DNA of 64,000 nucleotides, taken from Diphasiastrum complanatum (taxonomy: Eukaryota > Streptophyta > Lycopodiopsida > Lycopodiales > Lycopodiaceae). Below the pieces are notes generated by a model that was not told the DNA's origin, made no database searches, and saw only the letters and a program-made list of their open reading frames with translations. Numbering within the stretch: the stretch's first letter is position 1; every line of letters begins with the position of its first letter. The stretch spans positions 58,040,529 through 58,104,528 of the forward strand of contig CM055103.1 in the NCBI GenBank assembly GCA_029204225.1, in the 5' to 3' direction. The translations under genes were made by a program, and so were the position numbers. Shown here in pieces: positions 55,011 to 64,000 of this stretch.

Positions 55011-56782
55011 GCAGGACCATCTCAAAGGGGGACCTTGTCTTTGTTACTTGTTAGTAAACCTGCCTGAGTGTCTTACTTGTATGTATTCGTGGTGAGTCTT
55101 AGTACTCGTGCTTTGCCTGGTTTGCATGATTGCTTGTGATACAAGGAGCTGATGGCTCGAGAAGGAACCTTTTCTTTTGAAGGCTGATACCATCAAACAA
55201 AGAGGACTACAGAATCTGTGGGGCAGATTTGCAGTTCAAGTACTCACACGTGAACGACAACGAAACGACTCAATGTTTGCAAAGGATGGATGGCTAGCCT
55301 ATTTCTTGGGTTAGTTTCATTTTCGACAACGCCCACCAGACGCAAGCAGGAAGTCAAAAGTTGGAAAGGGCAATTTCAGGGGAGATCTTCTATGGAGCAG
55401 TTGGTCTTCATTTTGGGACGGCCACCTTCGGAACTGAAACTCACTGAGCATGGGTGATATCCAGTATCAGTTGGGTTTTTCCTCAAAGGGGAAAAGACTA
55501 GGATCCTCTTCAGAGATTGGCAACAAGTTGGATCGAGCCATAATCCTAGCAGATGGGAAGCAAAGTGTTGGAAAGGCTTTTTGTCCGAAGAACTCTACTC
55601 TAAAGTCCGATCAGCTGATTTATTAAGTGGAGGGGAACTATCACACACACCTCTCTCTTGGGGCAAATTTTGAATTAAAGTTGATCAAAATGGGGGCAAA
55701 TTCAAGGTGACCTAGCCATACTCACACGAGGAGACTGGCGAACTTTGGACCTAATAAGTTGACAAGTTTTTGTTGGGAAAGGAAAGCTTGTTATAGGCTT
55801 TCTCTGGACCAGCAATGATGAGGAAACATATGAGTACGCTGGCTTGTGTTACGTGTAAGGCAGCTGATCAATGAAGGAACTGAGAAAGTTGAGTCTTGCA
55901 TGAGAGACTTGGTATTTCGAACGGACGCTAAGGGACAGTTCGCGTTGAGATCGGACTAGTGCAAACTCTGGGTGCATGTGTCTGATTCAAAGAGAGCTAC
56001 TTGAAGCCAAGCTCGATGTACACTTCTTGTTTTGACTGTGAGGCAACTGACCAGTGATGGAATTGTGAAAGTCAAGTTTTGCGCGACGGACATGGTGCTT
56101 CAAACAAACGCGAAGAGATAGTTCGGATGCGGATCAAACTGGTGCGACCCTTTGGCTTTCCACGAGGTCAATGGTTACATTTGGGCTGATTCAAAGAGCT
56201 ACTTCAAGCTAAGTGAGAGGTGCATTGCGAAGTACTCAATCTTTGCCTACCTTAAAGAGCCAAGATGGAAAAGTATCAAGATCAGGCTGGGACAAGGAGA
56301 GAAATCAAGGTGCAGAAGCAACAAGGCACGGAGTGGACCATAAAGTGGGCAATCAAACGATAAATCCTTCGGCTCAGGGAGCCTTGATACCTGTGCGGAA
56401 CTGAACAAATCTGGAGCTCAGGGAGCTCAACACAAAATGCATCAAGGACAAATCAGGATCTCAAAGGAGTTCCAAAGTCGAAAGTCAAAAGCGACAGGGG
56501 CGAACATTTCAAAGAAAGACCTCTGCCACCAGTTAATAAGGTTCTCGGGTTTTACGAAAGCGATATCAAATCTACGCTTTTCCCAGACAAAGATATATTT
56601 CCAAGTTATGTAATTTTTCAGTACAAAGAGCTGAGCCTCCGACTTGTGGTGTGCCAGCTTCAATGTTAATAAAAAGTGGCCAGTAAATTGAGTACTGTGC
56701 CTAGTAGCTTAAATGTATAGTCATTTTAATTGGGAGACACCTTTACTTTAATCTGACATCTGATGAGGACATCAGATTTTAT
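55011..56782 (+). other. non-coding internal region, mosaic
   Basis: No conserved protein motif. 55335-55525 matches the leader of copia Ep (47400-47585, opposite strand). 55859-56041 and 56042-56225 are a diverged tandem duplication of about 183 bp (GGCAGCTGATCAATGAAGGA versus GGCAACTGACCAGTGATGGA). The rest is unique in this window. Confidence 0.65.
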
Positions 56783-56796
56783 AAAGGTGGGGTGGA
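56783..56796 (+). promoter_or_regulatory. polypurine tract of the non-coding element
   Basis: AAAGGTGGGGTGGA stands where plus-strand priming should occur, right before the start of the 3' LTR. That start is now displaced by a solo LTR. The TGT at 56797-56799 is the first three bases of the LTR, copied in the GATGT duplication. Confidence 0.65.
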
Positions 56797-56799
56797 TGT

Positions 56800-57454
56800 T
56801 GTGAAAAATACAGATCCTAAGTGGATCTAAACTCCAAGATCATTGGCTTGAATGCTTGCACTCCAAACTACATAAGCTAGGAATTGGCAACACATTCTAT
56901 GCTACCTAGAATGCAAAGAACTTGATCAAAAAGCATTTATCACAAATGGAAACTTCCATAAACATCAAGTGCGGCCCAAAATAGCATTATACAGTCCATA
57001 ATACATCAGCCTATCACTTTTGGAAAGCACCTAAGATCATACACAATAGCTTGAAGACAATACACACAACAATGCTCTCAATGGAGGAAGAAACAATGAC
57101 AATGATCTATTGATCTCAATGAAGCATACAAAAGGTTTCTCCAACCTGTTCTCCACGACTTCCCTACTATTTATGGATGAGGAAGATGACTCTCTCTCCT
57201 CTCTCTAGAAGGTACTTGACCCTAGATATTCCCTATATAGGAAAAATAGCTAAAAATGGCTTATATGACCAAAATACATCAAAATGGTCTCATTTTGAAG
57301 GGTATGAAGTTTGACACTTCATCATACTGAAAAAATACAGTAAATAAAAACATTGTGGCCTGGTTCACACGTGTGAAACTCCAGAACCAAAACTATTTAC
57401 AATTTTAGCCAATTTAGGCCTCAAACTAGCTAGGAAATGTTGACAATTTTCACA
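56800..57454 (+). mobile_element. solo LTR of a copia-type element
   Basis: 655 bp starting TGTGAAAAAT and ending ATTTTCACA. It is flanked by GATGT at 56795-56799 and 57455-57459. It has a TATA-like CCCTATATAGG near 57235 and a CACACGTGTGAAA word near 57368, like the other copia LTRs here. No internal region is present, so it is a solo LTR. It landed exactly across the junction of purine tract and 3' LTR. Confidence 0.8.
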
Positions 57455-57456
57455 GA

Positions 57457-58701
57457 TGTTGTAAAGCTACCTTTACAAGCTTTACTTGCGGCGCCATCGG
57501 CGCCAGCTATGTCCCCGGCGCCAGCAGCGCCACTGCTGCTCCCGGCGCCAACGGCGCCGGCGCCGCTCCCGGCGTTACTGTGACCAGAATCCAGCCGGCG
57601 CCAAGTTCCTATGGCTGAAAATCTTTGATCGGTTCTAGCGAAGTCCAGAGAGCTCAGATCGATGTGCAATCACCTCACACGATCTAGGCATGATTAAAGG
57701 AAGCCTGGGGATCAATAAAATCTAGAGAGAGAAAATGACTTTCTAGAAAGAGAAAATCCTAGAGAGAGAAAAACGTGCTTTACCAGCTTGGGTAGAGTGC
57801 TTGGTATGAGGGGGGGTGCCGAATCACACCAATACTATAGGGGAGTGCGGGTTGCGACTCAGGGCGAGCTCCAACCAAGTCTCAGCCTCCCTTGCTGGAA
57901 TGTTGTCATGGCTCTCGCCTTGGCATGCTAGCGCCCCGGAGACTAGGGTCGGTCACACACTTGAAATGTAACCTTCTCAGATTTATCAATAAAGTGGGAT
58001 TTTCCTCAAACTGACTCTGATTACCTTCTGGGTTTCAGTGTTCGGTAAAAGTGCCAGTTGTAAGGCCGCTTTCAAAATTTTTAACTTGGCACATAGCTGA
58101 GGGTCGTATCCCGGGACGCCAGCGGTATGCCGTCGGGACCATTCGGTCCGTGGCGCCAGCGGTATGCTGTCGGGACCATTTGGTCCAGGAACTGGTTGTT
58201 TCCATATCTGTCGCGGCTTGTGGTTCTGAGTGTTCCTTGCATGAACGTGAATGGGTTAAGCTCTTGGGGAACGGGCTCTAACCTGTCGGCTGAGTTGGAT
58301 GGCTTGCTTTGGTGGATGTTACCTGTTTATGGCTGTCCAGTCTGGCGTGGCGCCAGGTTGGCTTCCAACGCTCGTGACGAAGCTTTCAGTTGGTTAAGTC
58401 TGATGTAAGTCAGACCGCTTGCTTGGAATGGATGTTACTCGTTTGTAACGAAGCTTCGAGTTGGTTAAGTTTGATGTATGTCGGGCGGCTTGCTTGGAGG
58501 GAAGTCACCCACGTCGGGACCCCCGATCTGGCATGGCGCCAGGTTGGATCTCAATGTTGGTTTTCGGAACTTCAAGTTGGTTAAGTCTGATCGTTGTTGG
58601 CGAGTTGGCTGCTTGTATGTCAAGTGGGTTTGGATGGCAAGAGTTGAAGGCTGGGAAGCTAAGTCGTGGTTCCCGGCTCCCTTTGGGATGCCTGCGCTAC
58701 A
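57457..58701 (+). repeat. 3' LTR of the non-coding element
   Basis: 1245 bp, nearly identical to 53178-54422. The differences seen include GGCGCC versus GGCGTC near the start, GTGCGGG versus GTGGGGG and GACGCCAGCGG versus GACGCCAACGG. It ends CTACA at 58701 and is followed by ATAAA. Confidence 0.9.
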
Positions 58702-58706
58702 ATAAA

Positions 58707-59200
58707 GGTCAACTGGTTTGAGTCCATGGCGGATGTTTTTAGGCAATCCAACTAAGAATAGTTTTATGGCCATTTGTTTGGTGATATTTTCATCAACGCA
58801 TTCTACTTTGAGACGTTTAAAACGCTCAATGTAGTTTCGGACAGACTCTTCACGACACATCTTGATATGAGTAATTTGAATGAACAGGCTCTGAGTCAGT
58901 TTGGATGGTTTGAAACGCTTGATGGAGCGTCCTTGAGGGTGGTCCAAGAAGCAAGATCAGGAGCTTCAGATTCAAGTACCACTCCTTGACGATGCCATAG
59001 AGTACCATGGGAAATGGGCAAAGCTGTTCAGTTTCAGAGGTATCTCCATAAATATGGCATGCATTATCAAAGTCTTGGAGAAATTGGACTGGGTCAGATT
59101 CACCATCATACTTTGGTGCATCGATACATGGAATTCTTCATTCTAGTCGTGGAGGAGTCAGATTAGAAGATTTAGCACAGTCACAAGACATGATGCATAA
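58707..59200 (-). pseudogene. gypsy J gag, N-terminal and central part
   Basis: On the minus strand: IDAPKYDGESDPVQFLQDF (near 59100), a degraded centre, then HIKMCREESVRNYIERFKRLKVEC and GLPKNIRHGLKP (58860-58720), the core blocks of Ty3/gypsy retrotransposon gag. The frame is cut at 58706 by the non-coding LTR element and continues in the same gag at 53172. Stops are present near 59000. Confidence 0.8.
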
Positions 59201-59214
59201 TACAGATGAGCAGA

Positions 59215-60030
59215 TGTTGGGGGTATTTCCAACAAAGTGTAAATAAATAAAATCGTCCAATAAAATGTGTTGCGAGGGCATGGCATCCTACGTGTATAAG
59301 ACCATGGCCCAATGAGCATGCAAGCCAAAGTGTAAATAAAATAAAATAGACTTGGGCCTTTGTAATTAAAATAAAACTTGAGGCCCAAAGTCAATTTTAA
59401 ACTTAGAGTTTACTTTTTAGAGTTGGGTCCAATTTTGGACTCACAGTGAATCTTGTGATTTCCAATGTACTTTTTATGGATCAAGTTGGGTCCAAGATGA
59501 ATGGATAGGATCAATGTGAATATTAGCCAATAAAATTGAGAGGCAAGGGCCTTTCCCATTTTATAAAAAGACACCATTTGTACACTATTGGGATGCTTAA
59601 TAGAGAGGAGGAGACTCTACTATTTTGAGAGCTCAAGCATCCTCATTTGCTAATCAATCTCTTATGCTATTGTTGTGATTGCTTGTTATTTTCATTTCTT
59701 CCATGCTTTTTGTTTGTGATTAGTTAAGGTTTTTCCATAAGCAATGACAGTGAGCATTTGAGCTAACCTCCATCTCATCTCTCTCTCTCTTTCTCTCTTC
59801 TCTTCTCTCTTCCTCTTCTTGTCTATCCTTTCCTTTCACCCAAAAGCATGATGAATGTTAGTGTAGAGGACTAGAGTTAAAGGAGAGTAGTGTTAGTGGT
59901 AAATAGAGTTAAGGGAGAAAGTAGGAAACTAACTAAAAATAGCATCTATGCATAGTTAGGTACCTATCCAGTGATCTAACCCTTGTTGACAGGCGGGAGG
60001 GCTATAGTACACAAGATCATCGACCCTACA
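59215..60030 (+). repeat. 5' LTR of gypsy K
   Basis: About 816 bp from TGTTGGGGGT to CCCTACA, ending two bases before an Asp-tRNA-type primer site. A TATA-like TTTTATAAAAAG lies near 59560, and a CT-rich tract lies at 59775-59830, downstream of the probable start of transcription. Confidence 0.75.
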
Positions 60031-60031
60031 G

Positions 60032-60049
60032 TGGCGCCGTTGCCGGGGA
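60032..60049 (+). promoter_or_regulatory. primer-binding site of gypsy K
   Basis: TGGCGCCGTTGCCGGGGA, the site typical of plant Tat/Athila-type Ty3/gypsy elements. It differs from the initiator-Met site used by all other elements in this window. Confidence 0.85.
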
Positions 60050-61291
60050 TAGATTTCCACTAACTAGTTTAGCTGCATTTTAGCTATTTTCTTGCTTTTT
60101 AGAGTAGTTTTAGGTAGATTTTTAGTTTTCTGTGTTTTTTGGTGTTTGGATTGTTCACAACTAGCGGAGGAGGTGTGAGAGGGTAGAGGAGGCCCCGAAC
60201 AACCTCTAAGGGCTTGAAACCCAAACCAACCAGCCAAAAAACCCAAAAAACATACCAATCTGTATTTTTGGAGAGAAAAAGAGCCTAAATCTCATCAGAT
60301 TTTTATATCTCCAGAACCAGTGTGAATTAACCCTTGCATGACTAGTAGCAGCTCCAAGGTACTGTCCTAGACCTGCATAGAAGCCTGCGAGAGTTAGTTC
60401 CAACCAGATTGTAAAAATCATAAAAAAATCATAAAAAACTCAAAAAACCCTTGAAAAAACCCAAAAAAATTCAAATCTTCATAAGAACTCTCACGAAACC
60501 CTCTGAAGTTTCATCTCAGTGAGACCAAGACACAGAGAAGAGTTAGTTTGATGTCTAAGTGCCTATGCAAGAGTTTCTAGTGAAAAAAAGATGGGAAAGT
60601 ACCAGTGAACCCTCACAGATAGCAAAATTTTCAGTTCCAATGGTGAAGAACTCTCGCAGAGGATTTTGAAGTTTCATCTCAGTGAGACCAGGACACAGAA
60701 GAGCTTGCGAGAGTTAGTTTGATTCTAGATTTAAGTGCTAAAAAATCACTAAAAAGTGAAGATCCAACAAATCCATCCAGTAAGAATTCTCGCAGAACCT
60801 CTCAATCGATTCAGAATGTCAATATACATCAGTGATAAAGCCTGCGAGAGTTAGTTTTGAGATTTGGTGAAGATCAAGCCAAAAAAGTGGTTTTGAACCC
60901 TCGCAGATAGTGAAATTTTCACTTCTTGCGAGAGTTAACTCTTGTAGAGAATTCTATAGTGAGATCTGACCTAGATCCAGCTACTGTGAGCCTTGCGAGA
61001 TTTACTTCCCAAATATCTGAGAGATATCATGTTTTTTATTTGTAAAAATAGCTAAAGAACCCTCGCACAGCCAACCCTTGCACAAGGGAACCCTCGCAAA
61101 CTAGATTAATGGAAAGATCTAGCTACTGTCAAAATCTCAGGTCAATCAGTGCAAGGAGTAAAAAGCTATCAAGGAAAAACCACCGCAAAAGGCCTAAAAT
61201 TCACTTTCGACCGATCAGATCGATCAGATCCTTGAGATCCAGACTGCATCTTACTGTATAAGCAAGATCTAATCACTTTGGAACCCATCGG
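60050..61291 (+). other. leader of gypsy K with alternating complementary words
   Basis: About 1.2 kb non-coding. CTGCGAGAGTT (60385, 60842), TTGCGAGAGTT (60705, 60926) and variants alternate with their complement AACTCTCGCAG (60649) and near-complements (AACTCTCACG 60485, ATTCTCGCAG 60786, AACCCTCGCA 60896 and 61053). A roughly 165-bp unit containing GAAGTTTCATCTCAGTGAGACC occurs twice (60505 and 60670). No protein motif was recognised. Confidence 0.6.
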
Positions 61292-63409
61292 ATGAATTTG
61301 AGATCGGGACGATTAATAGCACAAAGGATAGCAAATCAAGCACCACACCTTCCCAGATTAGCAACTGTACAACGAGAGGTAGAACCGGAACTAGCACCAA
61401 TGGATCCAATGGGCCAACCCGTACCTGTCGCTCCCTTGCAAGCAGTCCGGAGAGCACCACGGATGGAAATACCAAAATACGACGGATCATCAGATCCCAT
61501 CCGTTCCTCCAGATCTATGAGCAGGCTTTGAAATCTACGGCGAATGAACACCTGTGGAAAAACTGATGCTGTTTCCCATGTCCCTATTGGCAGTAGCTTA
61601 GGATTTGTTTTTCAACCTGTCAGAGGAAGAAAAATCCACCTGGAAAGCGGTTAAGACGACTCTAATTATGTGCTTCAAACCAAGAAAGTTTCTAGAAGAC
61701 CCGTTTCTCTTGTTGAGCAAAGTCAAGATGGGAAAACGAGAAAGGGTCAAGGACTATATTGAGCGGGTCAAACACTTACGATCCGAGTGCAGTGCAGCCC
61801 TAACTCCCGATCACAGGGTGATCATGTAGTTCCTAGCCGGACTACCACGAAGCATCAGAAGAGAACTAAAACGATGGAAGTAGTATGCTACTTTGCAAGA
61901 AGCTATGGAAGATGCCATCAGGGAAGAGGATGAGGGATCTGATGACGAATATCCACCCACCCATACTCCTACTCTCTCGACCGCATTATCATCATCAAAT
62001 GCATCTGCTCTGTCCACAAAATTGTTGTTGAGCAAATGATGAAATTACACAAACAACAGATGGTGCAACTTACATTGTAGTTTGACCAGAAACTGAAAGC
62101 CTTACAAGGAGCTGTAGCAGTAACTCCACATCAACTTGGACCAAACCAGCCGCAGTATCCAAGACGAGAGAATGTATGGTGTTCAGTGTGCACGCAAAAC
62201 CATACAGTGAACGAGTGTCCAGTCCTAAAGCAAAATATGAGACTGACACATAGATTCTGCCGTCTATGCAATGCAACATCGCACGATACGACATCATGCC
62301 CGTTTAACCCCCGGATTGTTCAACAAAAGAGAAGTCCTTATCAGACTTCTTATCCTTACCATCAACGGGCACTTAACGCGGCACCAAGGTACGGCGCACC
62401 AAATCAACAACAATGAATGGCCTTACCTGCACCATCAGGGCTAGCCAGTCAACAAGTGGCCCATGTAAACCTGACAGCAGCAGAACCAGAGATGCAAATG
62501 CCACCTCAACCTGAGAAACAACAATGGTACGAACCAGATGAACCATTTATGGATCTTGCCATAAATGAATATGTTGCGGCCTATGCAGCTCAAACTCAGC
62601 ATCAAGTTGGAAGAAATTACGGCTGCTACGGATGTGGTGAAGGACACAAAATTGCTGAATGTCCCTACAAGGGACAATATACATCCTTCTACCGAGAATG
62701 CGGTTATGGACACTATTACAAGAATTGTCCATTTAAACTTGGAACTAATGCACCTCTTAACTTCATTGCAATACATCAACCAGTAGTTCCAGCAGGGATG
62801 CCATCACAAGGGCGACAATTCCACGCTCCTGTGTTAGTTGTTACGCGAGCACAGAAGAGGAAGGAAGTGGCTCCCTCACCACCACCATCGGTCATTGACG
62901 ACCAACTCTCAACTTCCGTGCCATATCCGAATGTGAGGGAAGAAAAAAGACAGTACCAGAAGATAAGACATTGGGTACAAAAAGCACAAGCGAAGGAAAA
63001 AGAGCAAGAAAGAGACAATCCCACAGAACCTCTAGTTGGCATCGAACGGATACTGCAAGCGGGCTCACCACTGCGCACTGATCAGAGTGATCGGTTGCAC
63101 CAACATGAACCACCTTTTCACATGGTGGAGCCCGAGAAACCATGCGCTAAAAGGCTCACACTTTTATTGTCAAGCCATGTTAGTTTACCACTCGGAGAAC
63201 TACTGCGGATTGCACCACAAGCGAAAAGCCTTCTAGTTGAATGGGCCAAAGCGGATGAGGAGCCAGTAGCATTTGAGCCCATATATTGTACGGGCTATGA
63301 AGGAACAAGTAACGTCCTCCACATCGGAACAACATGGGAAAGTACCAATCAAACACAAGAGATACGAGAACGAGACAATAGTGGTAGATGGAGGATCGGG
63401 TCAATTTGA
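61292..63409 (+). pseudogene. gypsy K gag with four zinc knuckles
   Basis: Starts near 61292 (MNLRSGRLIAQR). IPKYDGSSDP near 61470 and the gag core (WKAVKTTLIMCFKPRKF, ERVKDYIERVKHLRSEC, AGLPRSIRRELK) follow after frameshifts near 61500 and 61590 and a stop at 61829. Then four Cys-rich knuckles: CSVCTQNHTVNEC, CRLCNATSHDTTSC, CYGCGEGHKIAEC and CRECGYGHYYKNC (62190-62735). A single in-frame TGA at 62414-62416 separates the second and third. The C-terminal 200 residues are charged, without motif. Confidence 0.8.
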
Positions 63410-64000
63410 TCTCCACTACTTTGTATGAAAAATGGGGTTTGCAAGGGTTGAAGCCAGCAAGATTTGCCATCAAGCTAGCAAATCAATCCTGTGTGTAACC
63501 AAAATGTGTAGTTGTTAATATCCCCGTAAAGATAGTAGGCATGCAGTTTGTGATTACTTTCGTAGTCATGGATATACCTGAATCTCCATCTGCATATCAT
63601 GTTTTACTGGGAAGACCATGGTTGAGGACTGCGCAAGTAGTACACAACTGGGGTACAAAAAAACTCACCTTCGATAATAGAGGACAAGCTGTAAAGGTTG
63701 ATCCAACCACATGGGCGGTAAAACCTATTGCATCCAAAGCTGATGACGGATCATCTATGACAGATCACACGATTGATTGCCCAAGGCCAGCCAAGGGAGG
63801 TCACTATGATTCAGAGACGGATTCATTAGCAACTATTGAGTACCGAGCATGTCAATATGAATCAGATCCGAAACTCAGTACATCTTCACCCAAGTGTTAC
63901 ACTATGGACACACCAATCACATTTGGGGTGAATATGATAAATGTAGCATGGCTGTCAGTGGAGCCTATTGACAACCCAATGGATGATGTTCTAGTCCCTT
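63360..64000 (+). pseudogene. gypsy K retropepsin, continuing past the window
   Basis: After a frameshift relative to gag, a VDGGSG-type active site (near 63385) is followed by NLISTTLYEKWGL, then VVNIPVKIVGMQFVITFVVMDIP and HVLLGRPWLRTAQVVHNW. This is the protease of Tat/Athila-like elements, with LLGRPWL in place of the chromovirus LGMDWL. A stop lies near 63500. RT should follow beyond 64000. Confidence 0.8.

Larger units (their letters stand above)
53178..58701 (+). mobile_element. young non-coding LTR retrotransposon (LARD-like) of the Z family
   Basis: Two 1245-bp LTRs (53178-54422 and 57457-58701), TGTTG/CTACA ends and a perfect ATAAA duplication (53173-53177 and 58702-58706). I count about six differences between the LTRs, roughly 0.5 percent, so the insertion is recent. 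The primer site TGGTATCAGAGCC is at 54425 and a purine tract AAAGGTGGGGTGGA at 56783-56796. The internal region encodes no recognisable gag or pol, so it depends on a relative, most likely the Z chromovirus family with which it shares its leader. It sits in the gag of minus gypsy J. Confidence 0.9.

Noticed and set aside
58465-58700. C-terminal extension of the gypsy J gag frame
   Set aside because: After the ATAAA junction the frame reads LTR DNA of the inserted element. The fusion is accidental.

Overview
This window is repeat-dominated nuclear DNA from a land plant. It contains plant-type chromoviruses, Tat/Athila-like Ty3/gypsy elements, several Ty1/copia families, a TNP2-type CACTA transposase with spliceosomal introns, initiator-Met tRNA primer sites and long CT/CA microsatellites. 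I cannot name the species. No intact host gene, rRNA or tRNA was found. Almost every coding stretch is a decayed transposable-element (TE) fragment; the one non-TE-looking protein is a SET-domain-like ORF at 19180-20049.

Layout. 565-4652: 5' half of chromovirus 'Z' (LTR piece, leader, protease, RT, RNase H, broken integrase), with a small LTR element nested at 619-1133. 4653-8999: TNP2 transposase remnant, a palindrome array and a CACAACTACA-type terminus. 9003-9240: minus-strand copia 'C' fragment. 9490-9877: end of a second CACTA element. 10301-11222: large foldback. 12046-19180 (minus): 3' half of Z, whose 3' LTR is split by a 5.2 kb gag-protease element (12200-17410, target-site duplication (TSD) CAACC). 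19180-20049: SET-like ORF. 20071-24890: copia 'F' and the LTR end plus leader of copia 'G'. 24890-27436: microsatellites and a second palindrome array ending in the same terminus. 27437-28340: 3' end of copia C. 28660-31436 plus 37677-38800: minus element 'H', a copia-gag/gypsy-pol chimera, split by a complete but mutated copia '2' (31444-37676). 38940-40950: gypsy 'I'. 41300-47640: minus copia 'Dp' and copia 'Ep' remnants. 47686-51957: plus copia E/D chimera. 51958-59214: minus gypsy 'J', containing a young non-coding LTR retrotransposon (53178-58701, TSD ATAAA) that itself carries a solo LTR. 59215-64000: 5' LTR, leader, gag and start of pol of gypsy 'K', running off the window.

The most informative signal is structural. 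Z is split into a plus-strand 5' half and a minus-strand 3' half with matching TSDs (GGTAG at 560-564, CTACC at 12041-12045). Copia C is split at one codon by a CACTA-like terminus, with its halves in opposite orientation at 9.0 kb and 27.4 kb. One inversion with a breakpoint in 4.65-9.0 kb and another in 19.2-27.4 kb explains both.

A second signal is an array of short stem-loop motifs (GTGCTGCC ... AGCAC) in the 5' leaders of Z, of the gag-only element and of the non-coding element. It suggests a cis-acting RNA signal shared by an autonomous family and its parasites. A third is a roughly 90-residue unrecognised protein segment present in two different copia elements near where RT/RNase H should be.
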